Assembly (NCBI GenBank): GCA_024680365.1
Contig: JAILCN010000094.1
Location: 1-54,944 of the forward strand
DNA: 54,944 bases
Direction of reading: 5' to 3'
Origin: Solobacterium sp.
Lineage (GTDB): Bacteria; Bacillota_I; Bacilli_A; Erysipelotrichales; Erysipelotrichaceae
Position 1 is the stretch's first letter; every line of letters starts with the position of its first letter. A program made the position numbers and the translations under genes. The notes beneath the pieces were generated by a model, which saw only the letters and a program-made list of their open reading frames with translations, ran no database searches and had not been told where the DNA came from. This document shows positions 44,663 through 53,070 of this stretch, in pieces.

Positions 44663-46060
44663 ATGGCTCAATTTGATTTTAACACGTATGTTCTGAATGT
44701 CACCCAGGATCAGATTCAATCTGCGTCTGTCGCTCATGTTGACGACATTATCCAGATCCATATCACGCTCAAGCCAGCTGTCACCTCATGCCCTTACTGC
44801 GGCGGACCCGTCAGACTGAAAGAGTATAGTTCCCACTCCTTCAATCATCTTCCCATAGCCGGACATCCTTCTGTCATCGTCTGGAGAAGAAGACGATATG
44901 TCTGTAAAGACTGCTGGAAGACCTTCTCTGAACCGAATCCTTTTGGACCGGAGAAGTATCATCAAAGCTATGCAGTCCTCAGTTCCATCGCTGATGACCT
45001 TCACAATATCCATCTGTCTTTCAAAGACATTGCTCAGAAGCACAGAGTTTCCGAACCTCTTATCTCTCTTTACGCTGACAGCTTCCTCGCTGTTCCACGC
45101 AATACCCTTCCAGAAAGTCTCGGGATCGATGAACTTCATTCCAATATGTCCAAGTATGGCGGATCTTATCTTGCCGTCCTTGTCGACAATGTTCACAGAT
45201 CTCTCTTAGATATCCTCCCCAACCGTTCAAAACACTCTCTTTCCAAATACTTTGAACTGATTCCACTGGAAGAAAGAAAACGTGTCAGATTCGTTACGAT
45301 CGATCTATGGCTGCCTTATAAGGATACTGCTCTGAAGTACTTTCCGAACTGCTGTGTCGCAGCGGATCCTTTTCATGTTGTAGAGCACCTTACAGCCGGT
45401 TTTACACGTATACGTGTCGATATCATGAACCAATGCGTATACAACAGTCCGGAATACTATCTTCTAAAGAAGTGGCACAAACTCCTGGAGACAGATTATT
45501 ATCTGGATAACACGCCCAAATACAACAATTACTTCAAACAGAAGATGAACTACAGAGATCTTTACGATATGCTTCTGAGTCTTAATCCCAATCTTTCTCT
45601 TGCCTATCACTTGAAAGAGATGTACAGGGACTTCAACAGGACCTGTTCCTTTGAGAACGCTCCCGCTCAGCTGGATCAGCTGATCGATGCCTTTGAAACC
45701 GCTGATCTCTACTGCTATGAAGAATTCATTTCGATTCTTAAGAACTGGAGAACAGAGATCATCAATAGTTTTCAGCGGCCGTTTGACAATCGCAAACAGT
45801 CCAACGCTCTTACAGAGCACGTCAACTCCCGCTTAAGGGAGCTTATCACAGTCTCAAATGGATTCGCCAATTTTGAGAGGTTTCGGGCCAGAGCCATCTA
45901 TTGTCTAAACAATCATACGTTTTACACGCTGACAAGCTCCCTGCATTCCAACAAGCGGGAAGGTAAGGCTCGCGGTCCATATAACAAAACTAAAGATGTA
46001 TCTCTGACTGACGATTCAAACAACAACGTCGACTCCATGGTCGATGACTTTGAAGAATAA
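44663..46060 (+). CDS. ISL3-family transposase
   Basis: A full-length transposase of 465 residues. An N-terminal zinc ribbon (CPYCGG and CKDCW) and a helix-turn-helix (HLSFKDIAQKHRVSEPLI) come first, then the ISL3 DDE nuclease: LGIDELH (first D), the TIDLW strand, CVAADPFHVVEH (second D) and the later EHVNSRLRE helix region that should hold the catalytic E. I start at 44663 (MAQFDFNTY); AAGGAGG lies about 10 nt before it. No frameshift or stop is seen, so it may be active. Confidence 0.93.
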   Translation: MAQFDFNTYVLNVTQDQIQSASVAHVDDIIQIHITLKPAVTSCPYCGGPVRLKEYSSHSFNHLPIAGHPSVIVWRRRRYVCKDCWKTFSEPNPFGPEKYHQSYAVLSSIADDLHNIHLSFKDIAQKHRVSEPLISLYADSFLAVPRNTLPESLGIDELHSNMSKYGGSYLAVLVDNVHRSLLDILPNRSKHSLSKYFELIPLEERKRVRFVTIDLWLPYKDTALKYFPNCCVAADPFHVVEHLTAGFTRIRVDIMNQCVYNSPEYYLLKKWHKLLETDYYLDNTPKYNNYFKQKMNYRDLYDMLLSLNPNLSLAYHLKEMYRDFNRTCSFENAPAQLDQLIDAFETADLYCYEEFISILKNWRTEIINSFQRPFDNRKQSNALTEHVNSRLRELITVSNGFANFERFRARAIYCLNNHTFYTLTSSLHSNKREGKARGPYNKTKDVSLTDDSNNNVDSMVDDFEE

Positions 46061-46088
46061 CATCTGAATACCATGTCCTAAGCACATG

Positions 46089-46138
46089 AAAAGATGGCTC
46101 TATACACCTCTGCTGAGTCTGTACATGCCATCTTTTTT
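46089..46138 (+). terminator. Terminator after the transposase gene
   Basis: A 10-bp stem AAAAGATGGC/GCCATCTTTT (46089-46098 with 46127-46136) with a 28-nt loop and a T run. The left arm begins with four A, so it may also end the thiN operon from the other strand. Confidence 0.65.
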
Positions 46139-46148
46139 ACTTCTTAAG

Positions 46149-46200
46149 AACCCTGTCGGATTTTGGAGCGTTCTTTCACAAAACCCCGCCGGATTTTAAA
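46149..46200 (-). repeat. Right end of the ISL3 element with tandem repeat copies
   Basis: Two copies of the end repeat in the same orientation: the tip (46200-46182) and an inner copy (46167-46149, TCCAAAATCCGACAGGGTT), 33 bp apart and 15 of 19 alike. These are likely transposase-binding sites. Confidence 0.65.
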
Positions 46201-46810
46201 TCAGGTTTATGTCTCTGCTTTTGATAACAAGCACACGTCCTGCATGAACTGTCAGAATACCTTTTTCCGCCAGGATCTCATTAGATACGGTATACAGATC
46301 ATCCTGCGTGATGTGCCGCTCCTTAAGCGGATAGCGGAATCCTTCCAGGGAGATCACGGCATCGTATGCGAATACGGAGAAATATTTCCAGTCTCCCTTT
46401 TTTATTTCATACGTTCCTTCTGTGTATGCCTGCGCATTGTTCTGGACGTCCTGCAGACTGAGGATACCCGGATATTTCATCAGCAGGCGCAGATTGATGA
46501 TCGTATGATCCGCCCGGCCGGAAAGATCCGAGCAGATCAGGATCTGATCATATCCTTTCGCCAGCGTTCTCTGTATGGCTGCCTCACTGTCCGTGTCATC
46601 CTTGACGGGATTCAGGACGACCGTCTCATCGGAATTGGAACGGATCTTCTCCAGTTCTGCTTCGCTGACCGAATCAAAATCACCGACCGCCAGCTTCAGT
46701 CTGATCCCCTTTTCATATGCCAGCAGTGCTCCGCGGTCAGCACCGATATAATCAGCGCTGCACTCCGGGATCACGGAGGCGTTGCCGAGAATGATCACTG
46801 CAGGACGCAC
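46196..46810 (-). CDS. thiN: Thiamine pyrophosphokinase (ThiN)
   Basis: Converts thiamine to thiamine diphosphate with ATP. The 204-residue protein has GADRGALLAYEKGI, GDFDS, NPVKDDTDSEAAI and SGRADHTIINL, all family features. The C-terminal beta domain ends LVIKSRDINLI, and the TAA stop lies within the tip of the insertion sequence, so the final residues or the stop may be altered from the original. The start is a GTG at 46810; a second GTG at 46798 overlaps the rpe stop (GTGA) and is an alternative. thiN after rpe is usual in Bacillota. Confidence 0.92.
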   Translation of the reverse strand: MRPAVIILGNASVIPECSADYIGADRGALLAYEKGIRLKLAVGDFDSVSEAELEKIRSNSDETVVLNPVKDDTDSEAAIQRTLAKGYDQILICSDLSGRADHTIINLRLLMKYPGILSLQDVQNNAQAYTEGTYEIKKGDWKYFSVFAYDAVISLEGFRYPLKERHITQDDLYTVSNEILAEKGILTVHAGRVLVIKSRDINLI

Positions 46811-47448
46811 AGTGATTCCACCGCCCTGCGGATATCATTTTTGAATACATACGAACCGGCAACAAGCACATCGGCTCCCGCTTCCGCGCAGATCTTTGCT
46901 GTTTCCCCGTTGACGCCGCCGTCAACTTCGATCACTGCCTGCGATCCGCTTTCCTTCAGCATCGCTTTCAGGTCACTGATCTTCTGTGCAGATTCCGGAA
47001 TGAATTTCTGTCCGCCGAAACCCGGTTCCACTGACATGATCAGGAACAGATCAAAGTCGTTCAGATACGGACGAAGCGTTTCAACAGGAGTCTTCGGTTT
47101 GACGGAAATGCCGGCTTTGCAGCCAAGTTCATGGATGTGCGCAGCCAGTTTTCTGACATCTTCCTCATTTTCAACAGCTTCGATATGGAATGTGATCAGA
47201 TCAGCTCCGGCTTTCGCAAAGATATCAGAAAAATGCATCGGATCTGTTACCATCAGATGAACGTCCATCACCAGATCAGACATGGCGCGGAATCCTTTCA
47301 GGATCTCCGGTCCGAATGTCAGGGATGGCACAAAGTGTCCGTCCATAACGTCAAAGTGGACCCACTGGGCACCGGAGGCGTTCAGTTCATCAACCTGTTC
47401 TTTCATCCTGCTGTAATCAAGCGATAATACCGATGGTGCTGCAATCAT
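46795..47448 (-). CDS. rpe: Ribulose-phosphate 3-epimerase
   Basis: Interconverts ribulose 5-phosphate and xylulose 5-phosphate in the pentose phosphate pathway. The 217-residue TIM barrel has APSVLSLDYSRM, HFDVMDGHFVPSLTFGP (metal ligands), DVHLMVTDP, SVEPGFGGQKF and EVDGGVN. Its ATG overlaps the rsgA stop by four bases and GAAGGAG precedes it. Position between rsgA and thiN is the Bacillus order. Confidence 0.96.
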   Translation of the reverse strand: MIAAPSVLSLDYSRMKEQVDELNASGAQWVHFDVMDGHFVPSLTFGPEILKGFRAMSDLVMDVHLMVTDPMHFSDIFAKAGADLITFHIEAVENEEDVRKLAAHIHELGCKAGISVKPKTPVETLRPYLNDFDLFLIMSVEPGFGGQKFIPESAQKISDLKAMLKESGSQAVIEVDGGVNGETAKICAEAGADVLVAGSYVFKNDIRRAVESLCVLQ

Positions 47449-48311
47449 ATATATTTCTCCTTCCTGTCGAGAATGATCTGCAGGATCTGCAGATAGTTGT
47501 TATACCTTGTACGGGATATCTTCCCCTCTTCCACTGCCTTCTTGATGCCGCAGCCAGGCTCATTCTGATGAATGCAGTCGTTGAAGCGGCAGGATCCCAG
47601 ATACGGAACAAAATCAGGAATCAGGGAAGCAAGTTCATATTTGGTAATGCCTGTGAAATCGATCGAGCTGAAGCCCGGCGTATCTGCGACAAGTCCGCCG
47701 TCGACTTCATGCAGTTCGTTATGTCTGGTCGTGTGCTTTCCTCTGCCCAGAGCCTTTGAGATCTCCTGAGTCGCAAGCCGGAAGGTCGGATCGAGTGTGT
47801 TCAGAAGGCTGCTCTTGCCGGCGCCGCTCTGCCCTGTCAGGACCGAGATCTTGCCTTTCAGGATCCCGGCAAGTTCCGGATCAAGCGTATCCTTGGCTGT
47901 TCTCAGCACCGGGATTGCCCCTGCTTCATATTCGCGGATCGCCGCTTCTGTTTCCGGCGGTATGCCGAGGTCGCATTTGGTCACGATCAGGACCGGAGAT
48001 ACATCCGCAAAGCGGATCAGAACGCTGAGACGGTCGATCAGAGCCGTACTGAAATCAGGATCTTTAACGCTCATGACGATCAGCGCCTGGTCGACGTTGG
48101 CAACAGCTGGACGAATCAGACGGCTGTGACGCGGCAGGATCTTTGATACCGCATAGACGCCGTCCGTTTCCTCTGCTTCCACCAGATCACCCGCGACCGG
48201 ACGATCCTGGCGCCGCACCTTTCCCATCATGGACGCAACGACCCGGCTGCCGTCTTCCAGCTGAAGCGTATAATCTTTTGAAACGATCTTGACAATTCTT
48301 GCTTTCATCAT
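47445..48311 (-). CDS. rsgA: Ribosome small subunit-dependent GTPase RsgA
   Basis: Late 30S assembly GTPase. The 288-residue protein has an N-terminal OB domain, a circularly permuted GTPase domain in the order TKCD (G4), LTGQSGAGKSSLLN (G1), TTRHNEL (G2) and DTPGFSS (G3), and a C-terminal zinc finger (CRFNDCIHQNEPGC). Two adjacent ATG codons exist; the second has the better spacing to AGAGG. It lies 9 bp after prkC. Confidence 0.95.
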   Translation of the reverse strand: MMKARIVKIVSKDYTLQLEDGSRVVASMMGKVRRQDRPVAGDLVEAEETDGVYAVSKILPRHSRLIRPAVANVDQALIVMSVKDPDFSTALIDRLSVLIRFADVSPVLIVTKCDLGIPPETEAAIREYEAGAIPVLRTAKDTLDPELAGILKGKISVLTGQSGAGKSSLLNTLDPTFRLATQEISKALGRGKHTTRHNELHEVDGGLVADTPGFSSIDFTGITKYELASLIPDFVPYLGSCRFNDCIHQNEPGCGIKKAVEEGKISRTRYNNYLQILQIILDRKEKYI

Positions 48312-48320
48312 TTCCTCTGA

Positions 48321-50051
48321 TCAGTAATAGTAAAGCACTACAAAGTTGGTTTCTTTCTGTGTATAGACGCTGCCCGGACCCGGATCACTGCGAATCACGA
48401 CGCCGACCTGCAGAAGGTCGATCTGTTCCTGGCTCATCTGTGAGATATCGATATTGCTGGTATGTACAGTGACTTTCATTGCTTCCAGTTCTGCGACCGC
48501 AGCATCGATCTGTTTTCCGATAATATGTTCCGGGATCGTGATCGTCGGATACGGCGCGTAGACCAGCGTGATCTGACCGGCGCTTTCCGGATCAAACAGA
48601 GTGCCCGACATTAAGTGTTCCTGACGGATGATCCTGCCGGGTTCAACTGTCTCGCTCATTTCCTCGACGACCGTCACTTTGACGAACGGATAACGTTTAC
48701 TTATGTAGACTTCCGCTTCCTGAATATTCATGTCGGAGGCGGCAAAGTCTTCAATGTACACACCAATGCCGGAAGAGACTGTGACATTGATCCTGGATTC
48801 TGCTTCGACAACAGTACCGGCAGCCGGTTCAACAGAAATGATCTTTCCCTTTTCCGTTGAAACGGTCAGCTTGTATGAAATATCCTGGGAATCCAGCACA
48901 AGGTCTTCCTTTTCAAGGATCTCTCTTGCTTCAACGATCGTCAGTCCTTCAAGGTTCGGGACCTCCACCATCTTTGGTCCGAACCGGATCACGCCCATTG
49001 AAACAAGTGCGATCAGCAGAGCCGCCGCAGAAACAAGCGCCACCACAAGGACCATGAGCTTTGTCATCTTTCCGTCATCTGTCTTCCCGCCTGTCTTTCC
49101 GGTTCTGACCGTATGCGTACGGGTTGTCGGTTTTGCCTTGACAGATGTGGTCTTCTCCGTTTCCGGTTTTGTTTCTTTCGGCTCTTCCGGTGTCAGGACC
49201 AGTTTCTTTTCATCACGTCTTTCTTCCTTCAGACAGGTGGAAAGATCACGCCACATCTCGTCGCAGCTCTTGTAGCGCATTGCCGGATTCTTGGCAGATG
49301 CCCGGGTGATGATGTTTTCCACTGACTGCGGCAGATCCGGATTCATTTCCCGGACAGAAGGAATTGTTTCCTTCATGTGCTTTAGCGCGACCTGAACAGC
49401 CTGATCAGCCTTGAACGGCACGTCTCCCGTCAGCATCTCATACATGACGACGCCAAGCGCGTAGATATCGGACTGCGGCGAAGCGGGTTCGCCTTTGGCA
49501 AGTTCCGGCGCAAGATAGTGCACGCTGCCCATAACATTGTTCGCCTGCGTCAGCTGCATGCTGCCTTTGGCGGTCGCGATGCCGAAGTCAAGGATCTTCA
49601 CGGACCCGTCTGCCTTGACGATCACGTTCTGCGGCTTCAGATCACGGTGAATGATGCCGCGGCTGTGCGCTTCCGCAACGGCGCTTGTCAGCTGCTTCAT
49701 GATGTCCACCGCTTCTTCCGGAAGCAGCGGTCCTCTGGCCTTGATGACCTGCTTCAGGGTCCGGCCGGGAACATATTCCATCACGATATAATGGTGTCCT
49801 TTATAATCGCCGACATCGTAGATCTCGACGATATTGGGATGGGCGAGCGCTGTCGCTGCCTGTGCTTCCCGCTCAAAGCGGAGAATGCTGACAGCATCGG
49901 TGCTCAGATCCGCGCGCAGGATCTTGATCGCGACTTCGCGGTTCAGGATCGTATCGACAGCCCGGAAAACATCCGCCATTCCGCCCTGTCCGATATGCTG
50001 GACGACTTCATACCGGTTGGCGATCACATTTTTACGTTTGCCCGTCGTCAT
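48321..50051 (-). CDS. prkC: Ser/Thr protein kinase with PASTA domains (PrkC/Stk type)
   Basis: Membrane kinase that senses muropeptides or lipid II and phosphorylates division, wall and translation targets. The 576-residue protein has a cytoplasmic kinase domain with GQGGMADVF, the ATP lysine K43, HRDLKPQN (135-142) and DFG (155-157). A Thr/Lys-rich linker follows, then one membrane segment (about 330-354) and about three extracellular PASTA repeats (from about 358, 430 and 500). Three repeats match the Bacillus kinase. It overlaps prpC by four bases, and GGAG precedes its ATG. Confidence 0.95.
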   Translation of the reverse strand: MTTGKRKNVIANRYEVVQHIGQGGMADVFRAVDTILNREVAIKILRADLSTDAVSILRFEREAQAATALAHPNIVEIYDVGDYKGHHYIVMEYVPGRTLKQVIKARGPLLPEEAVDIMKQLTSAVAEAHSRGIIHRDLKPQNVIVKADGSVKILDFGIATAKGSMQLTQANNVMGSVHYLAPELAKGEPASPQSDIYALGVVMYEMLTGDVPFKADQAVQVALKHMKETIPSVREMNPDLPQSVENIITRASAKNPAMRYKSCDEMWRDLSTCLKEERRDEKKLVLTPEEPKETKPETEKTTSVKAKPTTRTHTVRTGKTGGKTDDGKMTKLMVLVVALVSAAALLIALVSMGVIRFGPKMVEVPNLEGLTIVEAREILEKEDLVLDSQDISYKLTVSTEKGKIISVEPAAGTVVEAESRINVTVSSGIGVYIEDFAASDMNIQEAEVYISKRYPFVKVTVVEEMSETVEPGRIIRQEHLMSGTLFDPESAGQITLVYAPYPTITIPEHIIGKQIDAAVAELEAMKVTVHTSNIDISQMSQEQIDLLQVGVVIRSDPGPGSVYTQKETNFVVLYYY

Positions 50052-50794
50052 TCCGGTCTCCTTTCCAGCTCGATCAGAATGACCGTAACATTGTCGTATC
50101 CGCCGGCATCCAGAGCAGACCGCATCAGCCGTCTTGCCCGCAGAGCCGGATCGGTATCACAGTCAAGCACGATATCGCGGATCTTTTCTTCACTGACATA
50201 GCCGTGCAGTCCGTCGCTGCAAAGAAGCAGTCCGTCGATCTGTTCCTGATGAAAATCGATATCGCTGCGCACGCTTTCCCAGACGCCGAGCGCGTTGGTC
50301 AGAACATTTCTGCGGGGGAATGTTTTTGCTTCCTCCATCGTCAGCTCGCCGTGCAGCAGCATGTCGTTGACCAGTGTATGGTCCATGGTCACCTGGACCA
50401 GGCGGCCGTCATAATTCCACGTATAGGCGCGGCTGTCACCGATATTCACAATGAACACGCCCATCTTTGTGATGATCGCGCCGCACAGCGTGGTCCCCAT
50501 TCCCTTCAGAGCGGGATGGCCTGATCCATATTCATAGATCAGTGTATTCGCAGCGGAAACATGCCGGCGGACCCACTCCTTGACTTCTGCAGGAGAAGAA
50601 AAACCATCATTTTCGCTGAATGCCTTGGAGAAATGGGAAACAGCCAGCCGGCTGGCAATATCACCGCCGCTGTTGCCTCCGATCCCGTCCGCAACAATGG
50701 CAAAAACGTCATCTGCCCCGTTGGAGGCAATGACGTAGCTGTCCTGATTGTTTTTCCGTATTTTTCCTTTATCCGTTATTCCGTAATATTTCAT
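50048..50794 (-). CDS. prpC: PP2C-type Ser/Thr phosphatase (PrpC/Stp)
   Basis: Removes phosphate from PrkC and its targets. The 248-residue protein has the PP2C metal motifs RKNNQDSY, VADGIGGNSGGD, VNIGDSRAY, CSDGLHGYV and GGYDNVTVI. It is translationally coupled at both ends: its ATG overlaps the rlmN stop and its stop overlaps the prkC start. The phosphatase-kinase pairing is the rule in Bacillota. Confidence 0.96.
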   Translation of the reverse strand: MKYYGITDKGKIRKNNQDSYVIASNGADDVFAIVADGIGGNSGGDIASRLAVSHFSKAFSENDGFSSPAEVKEWVRRHVSAANTLIYEYGSGHPALKGMGTTLCGAIITKMGVFIVNIGDSRAYTWNYDGRLVQVTMDHTLVNDMLLHGELTMEEAKTFPRRNVLTNALGVWESVRSDIDFHQEQIDGLLLCSDGLHGYVSEEKIRDIVLDCDTDPALRARRLMRSALDAGGYDNVTVILIELERRPE

Positions 50795-51837
50795 TCACTG
50801 TTTTTCGCTTTCTCATGCTTTGCCCGCAGCTGGCCGCAGGCAGCGTCGATATCCTCGCCGTGTTTGGACCGCAGTGTAGCCTTCACACCGTTTTTCATCA
50901 GGATATCATAAAAGTGCAGCGCTTTTTTCTCATCGGCAGTCCGGTACCCGTTCTCATCGACCTGGTTGTAGGGAATCAGATTAACATAGGCATTCATTCC
51001 CCTGATCAGATCAGCCAGTTCTTTCGCATGTGCATCTGTATCATTGACACCGGCAAGAAGAATGTATTCAAATGTGATCCGGCGGTGGTTGTCCGTACTG
51101 TATCTCTTCAGAGAAGCCATCAGCTCATCCAGCGGATACGCCCTGTCCACCGGCATCAGCTTCCGCCGCAGCTCATCATTCGGCGCATGCAGCGAGATCG
51201 CCAGATTGAACTGATAATGTCCGGCTGCGAACGCATCGATCTTCGGCACGATGCCGCAGGTCGAGATCGTAATATGTCTTGCCCCGATCGCCAGTCCGTG
51301 ATCGCTGTTGACTGTGGAACAGAACCGCATGACATTTTCATAATTGTCAAACGGCTCACCGGTTCCCATGATCACGATATTGTCTACTCTGCCGCCGGTC
51401 TCATCCAGCATCTTCTGCACATACATGACTTCGCCGGTCATTTCGCCGGACGTCAGATCACGCTGCTTTTTCAGCAGACCGGACGCGCAGAACGTGCATC
51501 CCATGTTGCAGCCGATCTGTGACGACACACAGAGAGAGTCGCCGAAATGGAAATGCATCAGCACTGCTTCAACAGAAGAACCGTCGGTCATTTCAAACAG
51601 GAACTTGACTGTCCCGTCACGGGCAGTCTGCCGGTCAATTTCCTTCAGCGGCATCAGGATAAATTCTTTTTCCAGTGTCTCGATCAGAGAAGCAGGCAGA
51701 TCACTCATCATCCGGAAGGAGTCTGCGCGCTTTTTGTAGATCCACGAAAAAAGCTGTCTGGCACGATACGGTTTCTGACCGTGTTCCTGCATCCAGACTT
51801 CTATATCTTTCAAATCAAGGTCATATATCGTTCGCAT
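50791..51837 (-). CDS. rlmN: 23S rRNA A2503 / tRNA A37 C2-methyltransferase (RlmN)
   Basis: Radical SAM methyltransferase making m2A2503 at the peptidyl-transferase exit and m2A37 in some tRNAs. The 348-residue protein has the cluster motif CNMGCTFCASG, GTGEPFDNYENV, STCGIVPKI and SLHAPNDELRR. The start MRTIYDLDLKDIEVWM fits the family, but no Shine-Dalgarno sequence precedes the ATG. A -10-like element ends 7 bp before it, which suggests a leaderless message (see finding). Confidence 0.95.
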   Translation of the reverse strand: MRTIYDLDLKDIEVWMQEHGQKPYRARQLFSWIYKKRADSFRMMSDLPASLIETLEKEFILMPLKEIDRQTARDGTVKFLFEMTDGSSVEAVLMHFHFGDSLCVSSQIGCNMGCTFCASGLLKKQRDLTSGEMTGEVMYVQKMLDETGGRVDNIVIMGTGEPFDNYENVMRFCSTVNSDHGLAIGARHITISTCGIVPKIDAFAAGHYQFNLAISLHAPNDELRRKLMPVDRAYPLDELMASLKRYSTDNHRRITFEYILLAGVNDTDAHAKELADLIRGMNAYVNLIPYNQVDENGYRTADEKKALHFYDILMKNGVKATLRSKHGEDIDAACGQLRAKHEKAKNSE

Positions 51838-51844
51838 AAACAGT

Positions 51845-51853
51845 ATTCTATCA
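51845..51853 (-). promoter_or_regulatory. Candidate extended -10 just before rlmN
   Basis: Minus strand TGATAGAAT (51853-51845), its last base 7 bp before the rlmN ATG (51837-51835). The expected start of transcription is at or next to the A of the ATG. No good -35 is seen. Confidence 0.4.
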
Positions 51854-51876
51854 TAGCCTCGTATACTTTTGGGGTC

Positions 51877-53070
51877 TCATTTTCTCCGCAGCTTCGCGGC
51901 AAAGAACCCGTCAGCATCATCTTCAAACGGAAACAGGGTCTTCATTTCCAGCAGTTCATACTCCGTATGATCTTCAAGGAACCGCCTGATCTGCCCGTCG
52001 TTTTCTTTTTTATTCAGCGTGCATGTGCTGTAAACCAGGATGCCGCCTTCTTTCAGGGCTGCTGCATTAGCATCAAGAATCTGTTTCTGAAGGATCACGA
52101 TCGCATCGATATCTTCCGGTTTCAGATGCCATCTGATCTCCGGCTTATGCCGCAGGTCGCCGAGTCCGGAACAGGGAGCGTCGATCAGGATCCGGTCAAA
52201 CTGTTTCTCCTGATGCCGGGGTTCAGCCGCGTCCGCGCAGACTGCTTCCGCGATATGCACGCCGGTCAGTTCCATCTGCCGGCGGATCAGTCCGGTACGG
52301 GCTTCATACAGCTCCTGCGCGATGATGCTTCCTTGATCATGCATCAGACAGGCGATCTGCTGCGTCTTCGTGCCCGGTGCGGCACAGGCGTCCAGTACGT
52401 GCATCCCTGCTTCCGGGGCAAGCATTCTGACGACTTCCTGCGAATGCAGATCCTGAATCAGGACTCTGCCCTCCCGGAATGCGTCTGTTTTCTGCAGGCT
52501 GCCGCTGTAGCGGAATGCCGTATCATTGACAAACGTATACGCCGGATCATTTTCGAATTCACTCCGGTCTGCTTTCAGTGTATTGACGCGGCCGGAAATG
52601 ACGCCTCTTTTCTGCATGCTTTCAGCGATCTGCCGCATCGTCTCTTCGCCGTAATGTGCTTTCCACAGTCCAAGGATCCACTGCGGCATGCTGAAGCGGA
52701 TGCTGAGATCCTCAGGGATCTGAAGGCCCCTGCCCTGCACTTTGCGCAGGATCGCATTAACGAATTTCCTCTCTCTGGCAGGTGCCAGACTGACACCTTC
52801 GCTGACTGCCGCATATGCCGGAACACCATCCAGGAAGAACAGCTGATAGATCGTCATGTCGATCAGCAGCGCAGTCCGCAGTTTTGTCTTTCCGGCGTCC
52901 TGACGCCACTGTGCTTCCAGCAGAGAATAATTCCGGATCGTTCCGTAAACGACTTCACTGGCAAAAGCCATGTCGGTGTTTTCCGGCGCACTGCGCATCA
53001 AAAGAGAGGCATAGCCGTCTCTCGCAAATACTTTTTCCAGTGTGTCAAGAATATACTTTCTGCTCATCAT
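51877..53070 (-). CDS. rsmB: 16S rRNA (cytosine967-C5)-methyltransferase (RsmB/Sun)
   Basis: Makes m5C967 in 16S rRNA. The 397-residue protein has an N-terminal NusB-like RNA-binding domain and a Rossmann methyltransferase domain with DACAAPGTKTQQIA (SAM), the catalytic loop DAPCSGLGDLRHKPEIRW and the STCTL cysteine motif. It is somewhat shorter than the common length of about 430-450. The ATG overlaps the priA stop by four bases. Confidence 0.95.
   Translation of the reverse strand: MMSRKYILDTLEKVFARDGYASLLMRSAPENTDMAFASEVVYGTIRNYSLLEAQWRQDAGKTKLRTALLIDMTIYQLFFLDGVPAYAAVSEGVSLAPARERKFVNAILRKVQGRGLQIPEDLSIRFSMPQWILGLWKAHYGEETMRQIAESMQKRGVISGRVNTLKADRSEFENDPAYTFVNDTAFRYSGSLQKTDAFREGRVLIQDLHSQEVVRMLAPEAGMHVLDACAAPGTKTQQIACLMHDQGSIIAQELYEARTGLIRRQMELTGVHIAEAVCADAAEPRHQEKQFDRILIDAPCSGLGDLRHKPEIRWHLKPEDIDAIVILQKQILDANAAALKEGGILVYSTCTLNKKENDGQIRRFLEDHTEYELLEMKTLFPFEDDADGFFAAKLRRK

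Larger units (their letters stand above)
44482..46200 (+). mobile_element. ISL3-family insertion sequence, complete
   Basis: A 1.72-kb element with one transposase gene. The ends are imperfect 19-bp inverted repeats: TTTAAAATTCAGCAGGGTT on the left (44482-44500) and, read inward, TTTAAAATCCGGCGGGGTT on the right (46200-46182), 16 of 19 matching. A second, weaker copy of the repeat lies inside each end (44511-44529 and 46167-46149). No exact 8-bp target duplication was found. The palindromic TTTAAA at both tips may belong to either the ends or the target. The right tip contains the thiN stop codon. Confidence 0.85.

Noticed and set aside
44474-46208. 8-bp target duplication of the insertion sequence
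   Set aside because: The bases outside the inverted repeats (GTCGGCGC and TCAGGTTT) do not match; only the palindromic TTTAAA is shared by both tips, which is not proof.
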